The notes under the pieces are model-generated. The model searched no databases and was not told the origin of the DNA. It was given only the letters and a program-made list of their open reading frames with translations. A stretch of 64,000 nucleotides of DNA, taken from assembly GCA_963575745.1 (NCBI GenBank), contig CAUYUJ010009446.1, forward strand, positions 125,646 to 189,645, in the 5' to 3' direction. This DNA comes from Prorocentrum cordatum (taxonomy: Eukaryota > Sar > Dinophyceae > Prorocentrales > Prorocentraceae). A program made the translations under genes and the position numbers. Below are positions 1 to 11,654 of the stretch, one piece after another. Each line of letters opens with the position of its first letter. The stretch's first letter is position 1.

Positions 1-1125
1 AGCGGCCGCGCTCAGGGACCACCCCCTGCGCACCCCCTACTGTGTCGGGAAAGTGCCACTCCTGCTATGCTCTGGACGACCGGCTCGGATAGCGGCCGCG
101 CTCAGGGACCACCCCTTGCGCACCTCCTATGGTGTCGGAAAAGTGCCACTCCTGTTATGCCCTGGACGACCGTCTCGGATACCGGCCGCGCTCAGGGACC
201 ACCCCCTGCGCACCCGCTACGGTGCCGAGAAAGTGCCACTCCTGCTATGGCCTGGACGACCGTCTCGGATAGCGGCCGCGCTCAGGGACCACCCCCTGCG
301 CAGCCCCTATGGTGTCGAGAAAGTGCCACTCGCGCTATGCCCTGGACGACCGTCTCGGATAGCGGCCGCGCTCAGGGACCACCCCCTCCGCACCCCCTAC
401 GGTGCCGAGAAAGTGCCACTCCTGCTATGCCCTGGACGACCGTCTCGGATAGCGGCCGCGCTCAGGGACCACCTCCTGCGCAGCCCCAATGGTGTTGAGA
501 AAGTGCCACTCCTGCTATGCCCTGGACGACCGTCTCGGATAGCGGCCGCGCTCAGGGACCACCTCCTGCGCACCCCCTATGGTGTCGAACACCGCGCTCG
601 GGGACCCCACACGGTGTCGAGAAAGTGCCACTCTTGCTACGCCCTGGACGACCGTCTCGGATAGCGTCCGCGCTCAGGGACCACCCCCTGCGCACCCCCT
701 ATGGTGCCGAGAAAGTGCCACTCCTGCTATGCCCTGGACGACCGTCTCGGATAGCGGCCGCGCTCAGGGACCACCCCCTGCGCAGCCCCTATGCTGTCGA
801 GAAAGTGCCACTCCCGCTATGCCCTGGACGACCGTCTCGGATAGCGGCCGCGCTCAGGGACCACCCCCTGCGCAGCCCCTATGGTGTCGAGAAAGTGCCA
901 CTCCTGCTATGGCCTGGACGACCGTCTCGGATAGCGGCCGCGCTCAGGGACCACCTCCTGCGCAGCCCCTATGGTGTCGAGAAGGTGCCACTCCTGCCAT
1001 GCCCTGGACGACCGTCTCGGATAGCGGCCGCGCTCAGGGACCACCTCCTGCGCACCCCCTTATGGTGTCGAACACCGCGCTCAGGGACCACCACCAACGC
1101 ACTCCCTCTAGTGTCGAGAAAGTGC
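1..1125. repeat. 90-bp tandem repeat array (about 12 units)
   Basis: Units begin with (A/T)AGCGGCCGCGCTCAGGG at about 1, 91, 181, 271, 361, 451, 541, 663, 753, 843, 933 and 1023, so the period is 90 bp. The seventh unit carries an extra ~32-bp partial duplication (GGTGTCGAACACCGCGCTC) that recurs at the right edge. Most units contain a GCGGCCGC site. Because 90 is divisible by three, reading frames stay open through the array; I do not regard them as genes. The array touches the left window edge and may extend further. Confidence 0.95.
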
Positions 1126-1139
1126 GATGTCTGCCGTGC

Positions 1140-1330
1140 ACTGCGCATCCTACACGTGCGTGTTGTGTATGGCGTGTCATGTGCGCTGTGCTCTGCTGTG
1201 CTGAGCTGTGCTGTGCTGTGCCGAGCTGAGCTGTGCTGAGCAACGCTGTGTTGTGCTGCGTTGCGCTGTGTTGAGGAACGCGTGTCTCATGTACGTGCCG
1301 TGCAGGTGTTGCGCGTGGGTGAGGCAGTAT
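1140..1330. repeat. degenerate GCTGTG-rich low-complexity tract
   Basis: Runs of GCTGTG/GCTGAG link the 90-bp array to the GTAT microsatellite. No coding or structural feature is visible. Confidence 0.7.
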
Positions 1331-2198
1331 GTGTGTGTATGTGCGTTTGTGTCTTTGTGTGTCTTTGTGTATGTGTTTGTGTCGGTGTGCCTATGTATCC
1401 ATGTATGTATGTATGTATGTATGTGTGTATGTATGTGTGTGTATGTATGTATGTATGTATGTATGTATGTATGTATGTATGTATGTATGTGTGTGTGCGT
1501 ATGTGCGTATGTGTGCATGCATGCATGCATGCATTTATGTACGTATGTGTGTATGTGTGTTTGTATGTATATGTATGTGTGTATATATATATGTGTGTAT
1601 GTATGTATGTATGTATGTATGTATGTATGTATGTATGTATGTATGTATGTATATATGTATGTCTGCATGTATGTATGAATGTACGTATGTATGTATGTAT
1701 ATATGGATTCAGGTATGCATGTGTGTAAGTATGTGTGTATGTATGTATGTATGTATGCATGCATGTATGTATGTATGCATGTATGTATGTATGCATGTAT
1801 GTATGTATGTATGTATGTGTGTATGTACATCGGTATGCATGCATGTATATATGTATGTATATATGTATGTATGACTGTATGTATGCATGAATGTATGTAT
1901 ACATGTATGTATGCATGCATGCATGCATGCATGCATTTATGCATCTATGTATGTATGTATGTATGTACGTGCGTATGTATGCATGCATGCATGCATGCAT
2001 GCGTGTATGTATGTATGTATGTATGTATGTATGTATGTATGTATGTATGTGGGTATGCATGCATACATGCATGTATGTTTGTATGCGTGTATGTATGTAT
2101 GTATGTATGTATGGATGTACGTATGTATGTATATGTGTATGTATGTATGTATGTATGTATGTATTTATGTATGTATGTATGTATGTATGTATGCATGC

Positions 2199-2231
<33 letters not shown>

Positions 2232-2266
2232 TGTATGTATGTATGTATGTATGTATGTATGTATGT
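1330..2266. repeat. (GTAT)n microsatellite, about 0.9 kb
   Basis: Almost uninterrupted GTAT/ATGT tetranucleotides with GTGT, GCAT and TATA variants. Long open frames on both strands (Cys/Met/Tyr/Val or His/Thr/Tyr/Ile only) are products of the repeat, not genes. Confidence 0.97.
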
Positions 2267-2339
2267 CACGTCTGCCACGTTTTGCGGGAGAGGGAGGTGT
2301 GTGTGTGCGGGTGTGATACGCAGGTGCGACGCGGTAGGG

Positions 2340-3200
2340 AAGAAATCCATAAGCCCACGAAACATGTCGGGAATTTTGCATTTTCGCCCACCCAGTACAG
2401 CGTTTCGTGGAGCTCCGCCGAAGCCCCCAGTGGGACCGTCCGCATGCGTCCCGGAAGCCCAATTTGGCATTTCACCCGCCCAGTACACGGCTTCGTGGCC
2501 CCATGGGGAGCTCCACCGAAACCCCCAGTGGGACCGCACGCATGCGTCCCGAAAACTTAATTTGGCATTTTCGCCCACCCAGTACAGCGCTTCGTGGCCT
2601 CATATGGGGGCTCCACCGAAGCCCCCAATGGGACCGCCCGCATGCGTCCCGGAAACCTAATGTGGCATTTTCGCACACCCTGTACAGCGCTTCGAGGCCC
2701 CTTAAGGACCTCCACCGAAGCCCCCAATGGGACCGCCCGCATGCGTCCCGAAAGCCCAATTTGGCAGTTTCACCCACCCAGTACAGCGTTTCGTTGCTCC
2801 AGGAGCTCCACCGAAGCCCTCGGTGGGACCGCCCGCATGCGTTCCACACACCCAATTTGGCATTTTCGCACACCCAGTGCAGCGTTTCGTGGTCCTATAG
2901 AGAGCTCATTTTCACCCACCCAGTACAACGTTTCGTGGCCCCACAGGGAACTCACCGAAACCCCCAGTGGGACCGTCTGCACGCGTTCCCCCCCACCCAG
3001 TACAGCGTTTCGTGGCCCCATAGGGACCTTCACCGAAAAATAGATTCACAATTGCAGTGCCCACAAGTGCATATGGTTGGGCCCTTCGCCAGGATAATTC
3101 CCAACCATCCTGTAGTGTGGAGTCTTCTTCGTTTTGCAATAACGGTTCCCGCTTTCTCCTCCTCGTCCTCCCCGTCCTCCCTCCTCCATCATCATCATCC

Positions 3201-3239
<39 letters not shown>

Positions 3240-3240
3240 G

Positions 3241-3316
<76 letters not shown>

Positions 3317-6300
3317 GTCACCCGTTTCAGTACACCCGTCACACGTTTCGTGGCCCCACAGGAAGACCCACCGAAGATCCCAGTGCTACCGTCCGCATGC
3401 GTCCCCCACACCCAGAACAGCGCTTCGTGGCCCCTTTGGGGACCCACCGACGGCCCCAGTGCTACCGCCCGCATGCGTCCCCACACCCAGTACGGCGGTT
3501 CGTGGCCCCAGAGGGAGCCCCACCGAAGGTTCCGGTGCTACCGTCCGCATGCGTCCCCCGCACCCAGTACAGCGCTTCGTGGCCCCATAAAGAACGTCAC
3601 CGACGGCCCCAGTGTTACCGCCCGCATGCGTCCACCACACCGGGTACAGCGTTTCGTGGCCCCATAGGGAGCTCCACCGAAGGTCCTTGTACTACCTTCG
3701 GCATGCGTCCCCCACACACACTACAGCGCTTCGTTGCCCCATAGGGAGCCCCACCGAAGGTCCCTTAATGTACCGGGTACCGTCCGCATGCGTTCCCCGC
3801 GCGCAGTAAGACGTTTCGTGGCCCAGTAGAGAGCCCCACCGAAGGTCCCAGTGCTACCGTCCGCATGCGTCCCCCCGCCCATAGGACGCTCCACCGAAGC
3901 CCCCAGTGGGACCGTCCGCATGCGTCCCGGAAACACAATGCGACATTTTCGCCCGCCCAGTACAGCGTTTCGTGGCCCCAAAGGGAGCTCCACCGAAGCC
4001 CCCATTGGGACCGTCCGCGTGCGCCCCGGAAACCCGACTTGGCATTTTCACCCACCCAGTACAGCGCTTCGTGACCCCATAGGGAGCTCCACCGAGGCGA
4101 AGCCCCCAGTGAGACCGTCCGAATGCGTCCCACACACCTAGTTGGGCATTTTCACCCACCCAGTACAGCGTTTCGTGTCCCCTATGGGGAGCTCCACCGA
4201 AGCTCCCAGTGGGACCGTCCACCTGCGTCCCGGAAGCCCAACTTGGCATTTTCACCCACCCAATACACCGCTTCGTGGCCCCATAGAGCTCCACCGAAGC
4301 CCCCAGTGGGACCGTCCGCATGCGTCCCGCGCACCCAACTTGGGATTTTCACCCACCCAGTACAGCGCTTCGTTGCCTTAATAGCTCCACCGAAGGCCCC
4401 AGTGCTACCGCCCGCATGCGCCCCCCCCACCCAGTGCAGCGCATCGTGGCCCCATAGGGAGCTTCATCGACAATTGCGGTACCCACAAGTGCATATAGTC
4501 GAGTCGCTCGCCAGGATAATTTTGTCCCAACCCTCCTGGGGTGTTGGGTCCTCGTTTTGAAGAGACGGTCCCCACGTTCTCCTTCTCTCCTCCTCTTCCC
4601 CCTCCTCCTCCTCCTCCTCCACCGTCCGCATGCGTCCCGCACACCCAGTACAGCGTTTCGTGGCCCTCCTCCCCCTCCTCCTTGCGTTTCTCCCACCCAG
4701 TACAACGTTTCGCGGCCCCTTTGGAAGCCCCACCGAAGGTTCCAGCGCTACCGTCCGCATGCGGCCCGCACACCCAGTACAGCGTTTCGTGGCCCCATAG
4801 CCCCGCCGAAGGTCCCAGTGCTACCGTCCGCATGCGTCCCGCACACCCACCAAGTACAGCGTTTCGTGGCCCCATAGGGAGCTCCACCGAAGGGCCCAGT
4901 GCCCCCGTCCGCATGCGTCCCGCACACCCAGTACAGCGTTTCGTGGCCCTCATCCCCTTCCTCCCTGCGTTTCACCCACCCAGTACAGCGTTTCGTGGCC
5001 CCATTTGGAGCCCCACCGAAGGTCCCAGTGCTACCGTCCGCATGCGTCCCGCACACCCAGTACAGCGCTTTGTGGCCCCACCCAGTACAGCGTTTCGTGG
5101 CCCCATTGGGAGCCACACCGAAGGCTCCAGTGCTACCGTCCGCCCGCGGCCCGCACACCCAGTACAGCGTTTCGTGGCCCCAGAGGGGGCTCCACCGAAG
5201 GCCCCAGTGCCCCCGTCCGCATGCGTCCCGCACACCCAGTACAGCGTTTCGTGGCCCCAGAGGGAGCTCCACCGAAGGCCCCAGTGCCCCCCTCTGCATG
5301 CGTCCCGCACACCCAGTACAGCGTTTCGTGGCCCTCCTCCCCCTCCTCCCTGCGTTTCACCCACCCAGTACAGCGTTTCGTGGCCCTTCTGGGAGCTCCA
5401 CAGAAGGTCCCAGTGCTACCGTCCGCCCGCGGCCCGCACACCCAGTACAGCGCTTTATGGCCCCATAGGGAACCCCACCGAAGGTCCCAGTGCTAACGTC
5501 CGCATGCGTCCCGCACACCCAGTACAGCGGTCCCAGTGTTACCGTCCGCATGCGTCCCACACACCCAGTACAGCGTTTCGTGGCCCTCCTCCCCTCCTCC
5601 CTGCGTTTCACCCGCCAACTACAGCGTTTCGTGGCCCCAGAGGGAGCTCCACCGAAGGCTTCATAGCTACCGCCCGCATGCGCCCCGCACGCCCAGTACA
5701 GCGTTTCGTGGCCCCATATGGAGCCCCACCGAAGGTTCCAGCGCTACCGTCCGCATGCGTCCCGCACACCCAGTACAGCGCTTCGTGGCCCCATGGGGGG
5801 CCCCACCGAAGGCCCAGTGCCCCCGTCCGCATGCGCCCCGGAAGCCCAATTTGGCATTTTCACCCACCCAGTGCAGCGCTTCGTGGCCCCACAGGGGGCT
5901 CCACCCAAGGCACCAGCACCACCGTCCGTATGCGTCCTGGAAATGTAATTTGGCATTTTCACCCGCGCAGTGCAGCGCTTCGTGGCCCCATATGGGGGCT
6001 CCACCGAAGCCCTCAGTGGGACCGTCCGCATGCGTCCCGGAATCTCAATTGGGCATTTTCGCTCACTCAGTAGAGCGATTCGTGGCCCCATAGGGAGCCT
6101 CAGTGGGACTGTCCGCGTGCGTCCCAGAAACCCAATCCGGCACACCACCCAGACAGTACAGCGTTCCCTCCCGCCCAGTGCAGCGCTTCGTGGCCCCATA
6201 GGGAGCTTCACCGAAGCAGATATTCACAATTCCGGTACCCACAACTGCATATGGTTGGGACTTTCGCCATGATAATTTCAGTTGTTTCCCAACCGTCCTC

Positions 6301-7640
6301 GGGTGTTGGGTCATCGTTTTGAAGAGACGGTCCCCGCGTTCTTCCTCCCTCCTTCCTCCCTCCCCCTCCTCCCCCTTCTCCCTCCTCCTTGCGTTCCACC
6401 TACCCGGTACAGCGCTTCGTGGCCCCATACAGAGCTCCACCGAACCCCCCAGTGAGACCGTCCGCGTGCGTCTCGGAAACCCAATTTGGCATTTTCACCC
6501 ACCCAGCACAGCGCTTCGCCGCCGAACCCCCTAGTGGGACCATCCGCGTGCGTCTAGGATGGCTAATTTTGCATTTTCATCTACCCAATACAGCGCTTCG
6601 TGGCCCCATAAGGAGCTCCACCGAAGCCCCCAGTGGGGAATGTCCGCATGCGCCCCGGAAACCTAATTTAGAATATATTCATCCACCCAGTACAGCGCTC
6701 CGTGGCCCATAGGGAGCTCCCAATGGGACCGCCCGCGTGCGTCCAGAAATCCAAGTTGGCATTTTTTCCCACCCAGTTCACCGGTTCGCGACCCCATAGG
6801 GAGCTCCACCGAAGCCCCCAGTGGGACCGCCCGCACGCGTCCCCCACATTCAATTTTGCATTTTCGCCCACCCAGTACAGCGTTCCGTGGCCCCATAGGG
6901 AGCTCCACCGACGCCCCCAGTGGGACCGTCCGCATTTGGCATTTTCACCTAATTACGCTTCGTGGCCCCATGGGGGGCCCCAGTGCCACCGTCCGCACGC
7001 GCCCCACACACCCAAGTTTGGCAGTTCCACCCACACAGTACAAAGTTGTGTGGCCCAGTGGGACCGCCAGCGTGCGTTCCCCACACCGAATGTGGGACAC
7101 CCCTCACACGCCTCGTGGCCCCATAGGCAGCTCCACCGAAGGTCCCAGTACTACCGCCCGCATGCGTCCCCCACACCCATGTCGGCACACCCCTCACACG
7201 TTTTGTGGCTCCATAGGGAACTCCACCGAAGGCCCCAGAGCCACCGCCCGCATGCGCACCCTACATTTCGGCAAACCCCTCACACGTTTCGTGGCCCCAT
7301 AAGGAACTCCACCGAAGGCACCAGGTCTACCGCCCGCATGCGTCCCCCACCCAGTGCAGCGTTCCGTGGCCCACATGCATCCCCCCACACAATGCTTCGT
7401 GGCCCCATAGGGAGGTCCACCGACGGACCCAGTGCTACCGCCTCCCTGCGCCCCCACCCCCATCCAGTACAGCGCTTCGTGGCCCCATCGGGAGCTCCAC
7501 CGACGGCCCCAGTGCTACCGCCCGCATGCGTTCCCCCCACTCAGTGCAGCGTTTCGTGGCCCCATAGGGAGCTTCACCGAAGAAGATATTCACAATTGCG
7601 GCGCCCACAACTGCATATGGTTGGGTCCTTCGCCTGGAGA
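2340..7640 (+). repeat. ~100-bp minisatellite family ('CAGTACAGCG-TTCGTGGCCCC' family)
   Basis: About 45 diverged units of 60-110 bp. The consensus order is CACCCACCCAGTACAGCG, TTTCGTGGCCCCATAGGGAG, CTCCACCGAAG, CCCCCAGTGGGACCGTCCG, CATGCGTCCCG, then AATTTGGCATTTT. A different terminal module (ATTCACAATTGCGGTACCCA, then CATATGGTTGGG and CGCCAGGATAATT) closes sub-arrays near 3040-3160, 4465-4575, 6220-6330 and 7580-7650. That suggests several head-to-tail higher-order units. CCT-rich tracts follow three of these modules (about 3155-3185, 4570-4620, 6335-6390). Many frames stay open because GC is high; none resembles a protein. Confidence 0.93.
3185..3318. repeat. (CAT)n trinucleotide microsatellite
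   Basis: About 44 consecutive CAT/TCA units with a single CAG interruption, inside the ~100-bp minisatellite region. Confidence 0.97.
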
Positions 7641-7659
7641 AGTCCTTCCTTAGCGCAGC

Positions 7660-8045
7660 GCATATTCAGTTTAAACTTAGCAGCAGGATCAAGGTTTCGT
7701 ATGGTTGAAATCCCAGGAGTGACTTTGGCGCGATTTAGGTTTGTCATGACGCAGCAGTCACGTTGATTCGCGGCGTTGAAGTCCCAGGAATGCTGCTCTG
7801 GTACAATTTAGGATTGTGAGGGCGCAACCGTCACGTTGATTCGGGGCGTTGAGGTCCCAGGAATTGCGTTTTGGCTTGATTGGGGATTCTCGGACGTTTG
7901 TCTTCCGATCGGGCACTTCTCGCAATGAAGACAATTTGGTGTAGGGACCTATACAGAGGGAGCTTGAAGGGGGGGTTCATTGCAGCATCGTTGGTGCGTT
8001 TTGGTATTGCACTGGTCCTCATCCTCCCCGTCCCCCTCGCCCTCC
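7660..8045 (+). repeat. composite interspersed repeat 'R-A', copy 1
   Basis: It contains the ~73-bp motif GTCACGTTGATTCG-GGCGTTGA-GTCCCAGGAAT twice (about 7755 and 7830) and ends in GCAGCATCGTTGGTGCG...GCACTGGTCCTCATCC. The same order of motifs, ending at a TCC-rich tract, is seen at 17490-17800 (+), 25700-26080 (-), 24065-24200 (-, terminal part) and 45660-45775 (+, terminal part). It is an interspersed family and has no credible ORF. Confidence 0.8.
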
Positions 8046-8164
8046 ACAGTTACACAATCTGAATATTATTCTCCTCTCTCATCTGATGACGTCCGGAAAA
8101 TGTCCGGCTTCCCTCCGCGTACAGGATTCCAGGGAGTTGGGATGTCGATTCGGTTTTTGTCGAA

Positions 8165-8360
8165 ATGGTGCTCCCGTTGAAGCGCTGGCCTCATTTTCGG
8201 GCTTCCGCTCGTTCCGAATCGTGCTCCCGCTGCAGCGTTTGCCTAATTTCCGCTCTTCCGCTCGTTTCGAATCGTGCTCCTGCTGCAGCGCTGGCCTCAT
8301 TTCCGCGCTTCCGCTCGTTCCGAATCGTGCTCCCGCTGCAGCGTTGGCGTCATTATTTCC
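8165..8360 (+). repeat. 53-bp tandem repeat, about 3.5 copies
   Basis: Units contain TTCCGCTCGTTCCGAATCGT followed by GCTCCCGCTGCAGCG and (T/C)TGGCCTCATTTCCG. The repeat lies just left of the segmental duplication that carries the helicase remnants. Confidence 0.85.
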
Positions 8361-8566
8361 TGCGCCATGCCACGGCATGGTTGTCGGTCCTTCTAAATCG
8401 GCCCCAAAATCTAGAACATGGATCCCCGAATTACTCCGACTGTAGGACCCCACATGAGAATCTGTTTAGCTTACCCTTTGCCCTTTCCTCCTCCCCCTGG
8501 CGGACACCCTCTCCTCTCGCCCTCTGCACTGCCCTCTCTTCCTCATTCTATTCCTCTTCCTACTTC

Positions 8567-8636
8567 TCCTCCTCCTCCTCCTCCTCCTCCTCCTCCTCCT
8601 CCTCCTCCTCCTCCTCCTCCTCCTCCTCCTCCTCTC
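8567..8636. repeat. (TCC)n tract, unit 1
   Basis: About 23 consecutive TCC units. Purine/pyrimidine strand asymmetry makes it triplex-prone. Confidence 0.97.
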
Positions 8637-8923
8637 GCGCCACCTCCTCCTCGTCGTCGCCCTCCCCCATGCCCCTTCCCTCCTCATCCTCCTGCTTCTT
8701 TTCCATGTGCACCTCCCGTTCCCCCTGGTCGTGGCAAGCAACTCGATTTTCCTCGGCGCCGTCGCCGCGTCGGCCAGCACGCGCGCGTTTGCCGACGGCT
8801 AGATCGCGAAACCGTCGGGACAACCCTTCGGGCCAGGCCGTTGGGGCAACCTCGCAGGCCGCAGGGGCGCGGGAGCCAGCCGTTGGGACAACCCCGCGGG
8901 CCTCTAGGTGCGCGCCGCGGCGC

Positions 8924-9403
8924 TCAGGCGGGCGGCAGCACGAAGCCCAGCTCTGCCGCGAGCTGCTCCGCCTCAGCCCTGGAATCCACCGCTCTCTTGT
9001 CGAACTCCTGGAGCGCCTTCCGCAGTGACGCCGGCGGCCCGCGCTCCAGGAACTCTCGCGCGGGCGGCCGCAGGATCAGCATGTTCCGCATGCACGTGGC
9101 GCGGGAGAACATGACGTAGAGGTGCAGCCACCACATCTCGTCCGACATGCCCGTGCGGCCAGCGTCCTCATCCCTGGCGCAGTCGATGGTGACGCCCTTG
9201 CGCAGCGTCTGGCCCTGCGACAGCGTGGAGGTCAGGTAGGACGCATGCGTCAGGGTGAACCCCGAGCGGCGCACAGTGTGCGCCCCCGAGCTTTGCCACG
9301 TGAGCTCCTGCTCGCTGGGCCTGAACATGAGCAAGCTCCTCGCCCGCGCTTCGGCCTCGCCGTCGTCGGCAGCGCCATCGGCGCCCTGCAGCAGCACCTC
9401 GGC
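8924..9403 (-). pseudogene. PIF1/RecD-like SF1 helicase, C-terminal fragment (truncated copy)
   Basis: The minus-strand frame from about 9403 to the stop at 8924 gives the C-terminal part of an SF1B helicase. Motif V-like TSTLSQGQTLRKGVTIDC is followed by WWLHLYVMFSRAT (motif VI, with the arginine expected to contact ATP) and LILRPPAREFLERGPP. It matches the longer copy at 11655-13030 almost residue for residue. Homology stops abruptly at about 9403, where the frame runs into satellite DNA (TGCACGAGACTCCCG), so everything N-terminal is gone, including the ATP-binding motifs. In unit 1 about 0.9 kb of helicase was replaced by satellite sequence. It cannot encode an active helicase; I call it a truncated duplicate. 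Confidence 0.8.
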
Positions 9404-9409
9404 CTGCAC

Positions 9410-10650
9410 GAGACTCCCGCTTGGTAACTCCCCGGTATTCAGGCCGCAGGAGCGAGTTCTAAAATCCGTCCTCAGACCTCCAAGTGACGACAGGAGACGG
9501 TCCTCTGACGGGGCTACCCGCACCGCCCACAGAGTTCCCCCTTGATATTTCCCCCGTGTTCAGGCCGCAGGAACTGAGGAGCCCAAAAAGCTCGCTCGGA
9601 TGACCCGCTCGGGTTCGAACATGAAGTGCGTGCCCCATAGGGAGGGGGCTCCCGCCTGAGACTTCCTCGCAATTCGCTCACAGACGAGGCTCCCGCTCGA
9701 GACTTCCTTCATATTCAAGCCTCAAGAGCCCAAAAGTGACGACAGTTACAAGGATCCGATGACCCGTTCGGATTAGTAACATGATCGGCGGGCCCCATAA
9801 GGAGGGCGCTCCAGCCTGAGACGTCCTCGCAAGTCACTCAGAGACGAGGCTCCCGCTTGATACTTCCTCCATATTCAGGCCTCAAGGGCCCAAAAGTGAC
9901 GACAGTTACAAGGTTCCGACGACCCGCTCGGATTAATCACATGATCTGCGGGCCCCATAAGGAGGGGGCTCCCGCCTGAGACTTCCTCGCAATTCAATCA
10001 CAGACGAGGCTCCCGCCTGATACTTCCTCCATATTCAGGCCTCAAGCGCCCAAAAGTGGCGACAGTTATTGGGTTCCGATGACCCGCTCGGATTAGTAAC
10101 ATGATCTGCGGGCCCCATAGGGAGGGGGTTCCCGCCTGAGACTTCCTCGCAATTCGCTCACAGACGAGGCTCCCGCTCGAGACCTCTTTCATATTCAAGC
10201 CTCAAGAGCCCAAGAGTGACGGCAGTTACAAGGTTCCGATGACCCGCTCGGATTAGTAACATGATCGGCGGCCCCATAAGGAGGGCGCTCCAGCCTGAGA
10301 CGTCCTCGCAATCCAATATCAGACGAGGCTCCCGCCTGATACTTCATATTCAGGCTTCAAGAGCCCAAAAGTGACGACAGTTACAAGGTTCCGATGACCC
10401 GCTCGGATTAATAACATGATCTGCGGGCCCCATAGGGAGGGGGTTCCCGTCTGAGACTTCCTCGCAATTCACTCACAGACGAGGCTCCCGCTCGAGACTT
10501 CCTTCATACTCAAGCCTCAGAGGCCCAAAAGTGACGACAGTTACAGGGTTCCGATGACCCGCTCGGATTAGTAACATGATCTGCGGGCCCCATAGGGAGG
10601 GGGCCCCCGCCTGAGACTTCCTCGCAGTTCACTCAGAGGCTCCCGCCTGA
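9410..10650. repeat. ~160-bp satellite array, block 1 (about 7 units)
   Basis: Units repeat GAGACTTCCTCGCAATTCAC, AGACGAGGCTCCCGCCTGA, AAAAGTGACGACAGTTACA, GGTTCCGATGACCCGCTCGG and GGGCCCCATAGGGAGGGGGC with a period near 160 bp. The sub-motif GCAATTCACTCA...CTGAGACTTCC is also the core of the 41-bp array at 41.2-41.6 kb, in reverse complement. Confidence 0.92.
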
Positions 10651-10654
10651 TGAC

Positions 10655-10688
10655 GAAATGATGAGTGAGCGAATGATGATGATGATGC

Positions 10689-10722
<34 letters not shown>

Positions 10723-11094
10723 TGTGTGATGAATGAGTGATGATGGTGATGAGGATGATGATGATGATGAGGATGATGATGATGATGGCCATTGAGTGGG
10801 TGATCGAGAGATTATGATGGAGATGGTGACGATGATGTTGAGAGTGGCGGCGGTCCTACCGTCGGAGGACCACTGCCTCCGAAGCCTACTGAGGATGAGT
10901 GAGTAATTGAGTGAGTGAGTGGGTGATCGAGTGGTGATGATGGTGACGATGATGATGATGATGGTGATGATGATGATGAGTAATGATGACGGTGATGGTG
11001 GTTGATGGTGATGATGATGGTAATGATGATGCATGTGTGCGTGTGATGACGATGATGGGGGTTGATGGTGATGATGATGGCTATGATGGTGAGT

Positions 11095-11125
<31 letters not shown>
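10655..11125. repeat. GAT/TGA-rich imperfect microsatellite, block 1
   Basis: ATGATG runs are interrupted by TGAGTGAGTGAG and a short unique segment (about 10830-10890) with GTCGGAGGACCACTGCCTCC. The tract ends in a GA dinucleotide run (11095-11125). Open frames of Ser/Ile/His only are artefacts. Confidence 0.9.
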
Positions 11126-11304
11126 GAAAGGGTGTGTGTGAGATCCTGCGCGGCGTGTGCAGAGAAAATTACTCCGACGGTAGGACCCCGCATGAGTATC
11201 TGTTTAGCTTACCCTTTGCCCTTTCCTCCTCCCCCTGGCGGACACCCTCTCCTCTTGCCCTCTGCACTGCCCTCTCTTCCTCATTCTGTTCCTCTTCCTA
11301 CTTC

Positions 11305-11367
11305 TCCTCCTCCTCCTCCTCCTCCTCCTCCTCCTCCTCCTCCTCCTCCTCCTCCTCCTCCTCCTCT
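11305..11367. repeat. (TCC)n tract, unit 2
   Basis: About 20 TCC units at the position equivalent to 8567-8636 in unit 1. Confidence 0.97.
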
Positions 11368-11654
11368 CGCGCCACCTCCTCCTCGTCGTCGCCCTCCCCC
11401 ATGCCCCTTCCCTCCTCATCCTCCTGCTTCTTTCCATGTGCACCTCCCGTTCCCCCTGGTCGTGGCAAGCAACTCGATTTTCCTCGGCGCCGTCGCCGCG
11501 TCGGCCAGCACGCGCGCGTTTGCCGACGGCTAGATCGCGAAGCCGTCGGGGCAACCCTTCGGGCCAGGCCGTTGGGGCAACCTCGCAGGCCGCAGGGGCG
11601 CGGGAGCCAGCCGTTGGGACAACCCCGCGGGCCTCTAGGTGCGCGCCGCGGCGC

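Larger units (their letters stand above)
8430..11165. repeat. tandem segmental duplication, unit 1
   Basis: It opens with TTACTCCGAC(T/G)GTAGGACC and contains, in order, a (TCC)n tract (8567-8636), a helicase remnant on the minus strand, a ~160-bp satellite array and a GAT-rich tract. It ends with GATCCTGCGCGGCGTGTGCA immediately before the second copy begins at about 11166. Where both copies are present the sequence is nearly identical, so the duplication is recent. This copy has lost roughly 0.9 kb of the helicase relative to unit 2. Confidence 0.9.

Noticed and set aside
1-1125. CRISPR-like array
   Set aside because: Ninety-bp units are contiguous tandem repeats without unique spacers, in a eukaryotic genome.
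1177-2660. Several long overlapping ORFs on both strands (up to 391 aa)
   Set aside because: They consist of Cys/Met/Tyr/Val or His/Thr/Tyr/Ile repeats dictated by the GTAT microsatellite.
2407-7766. Long ORFs through the ~100-bp minisatellite (up to 510 aa)
   Set aside because: Open frames occur on both strands and in several phases because stops are rare in the repeat. Units vary by frame-shifting indels, and no domain is present.
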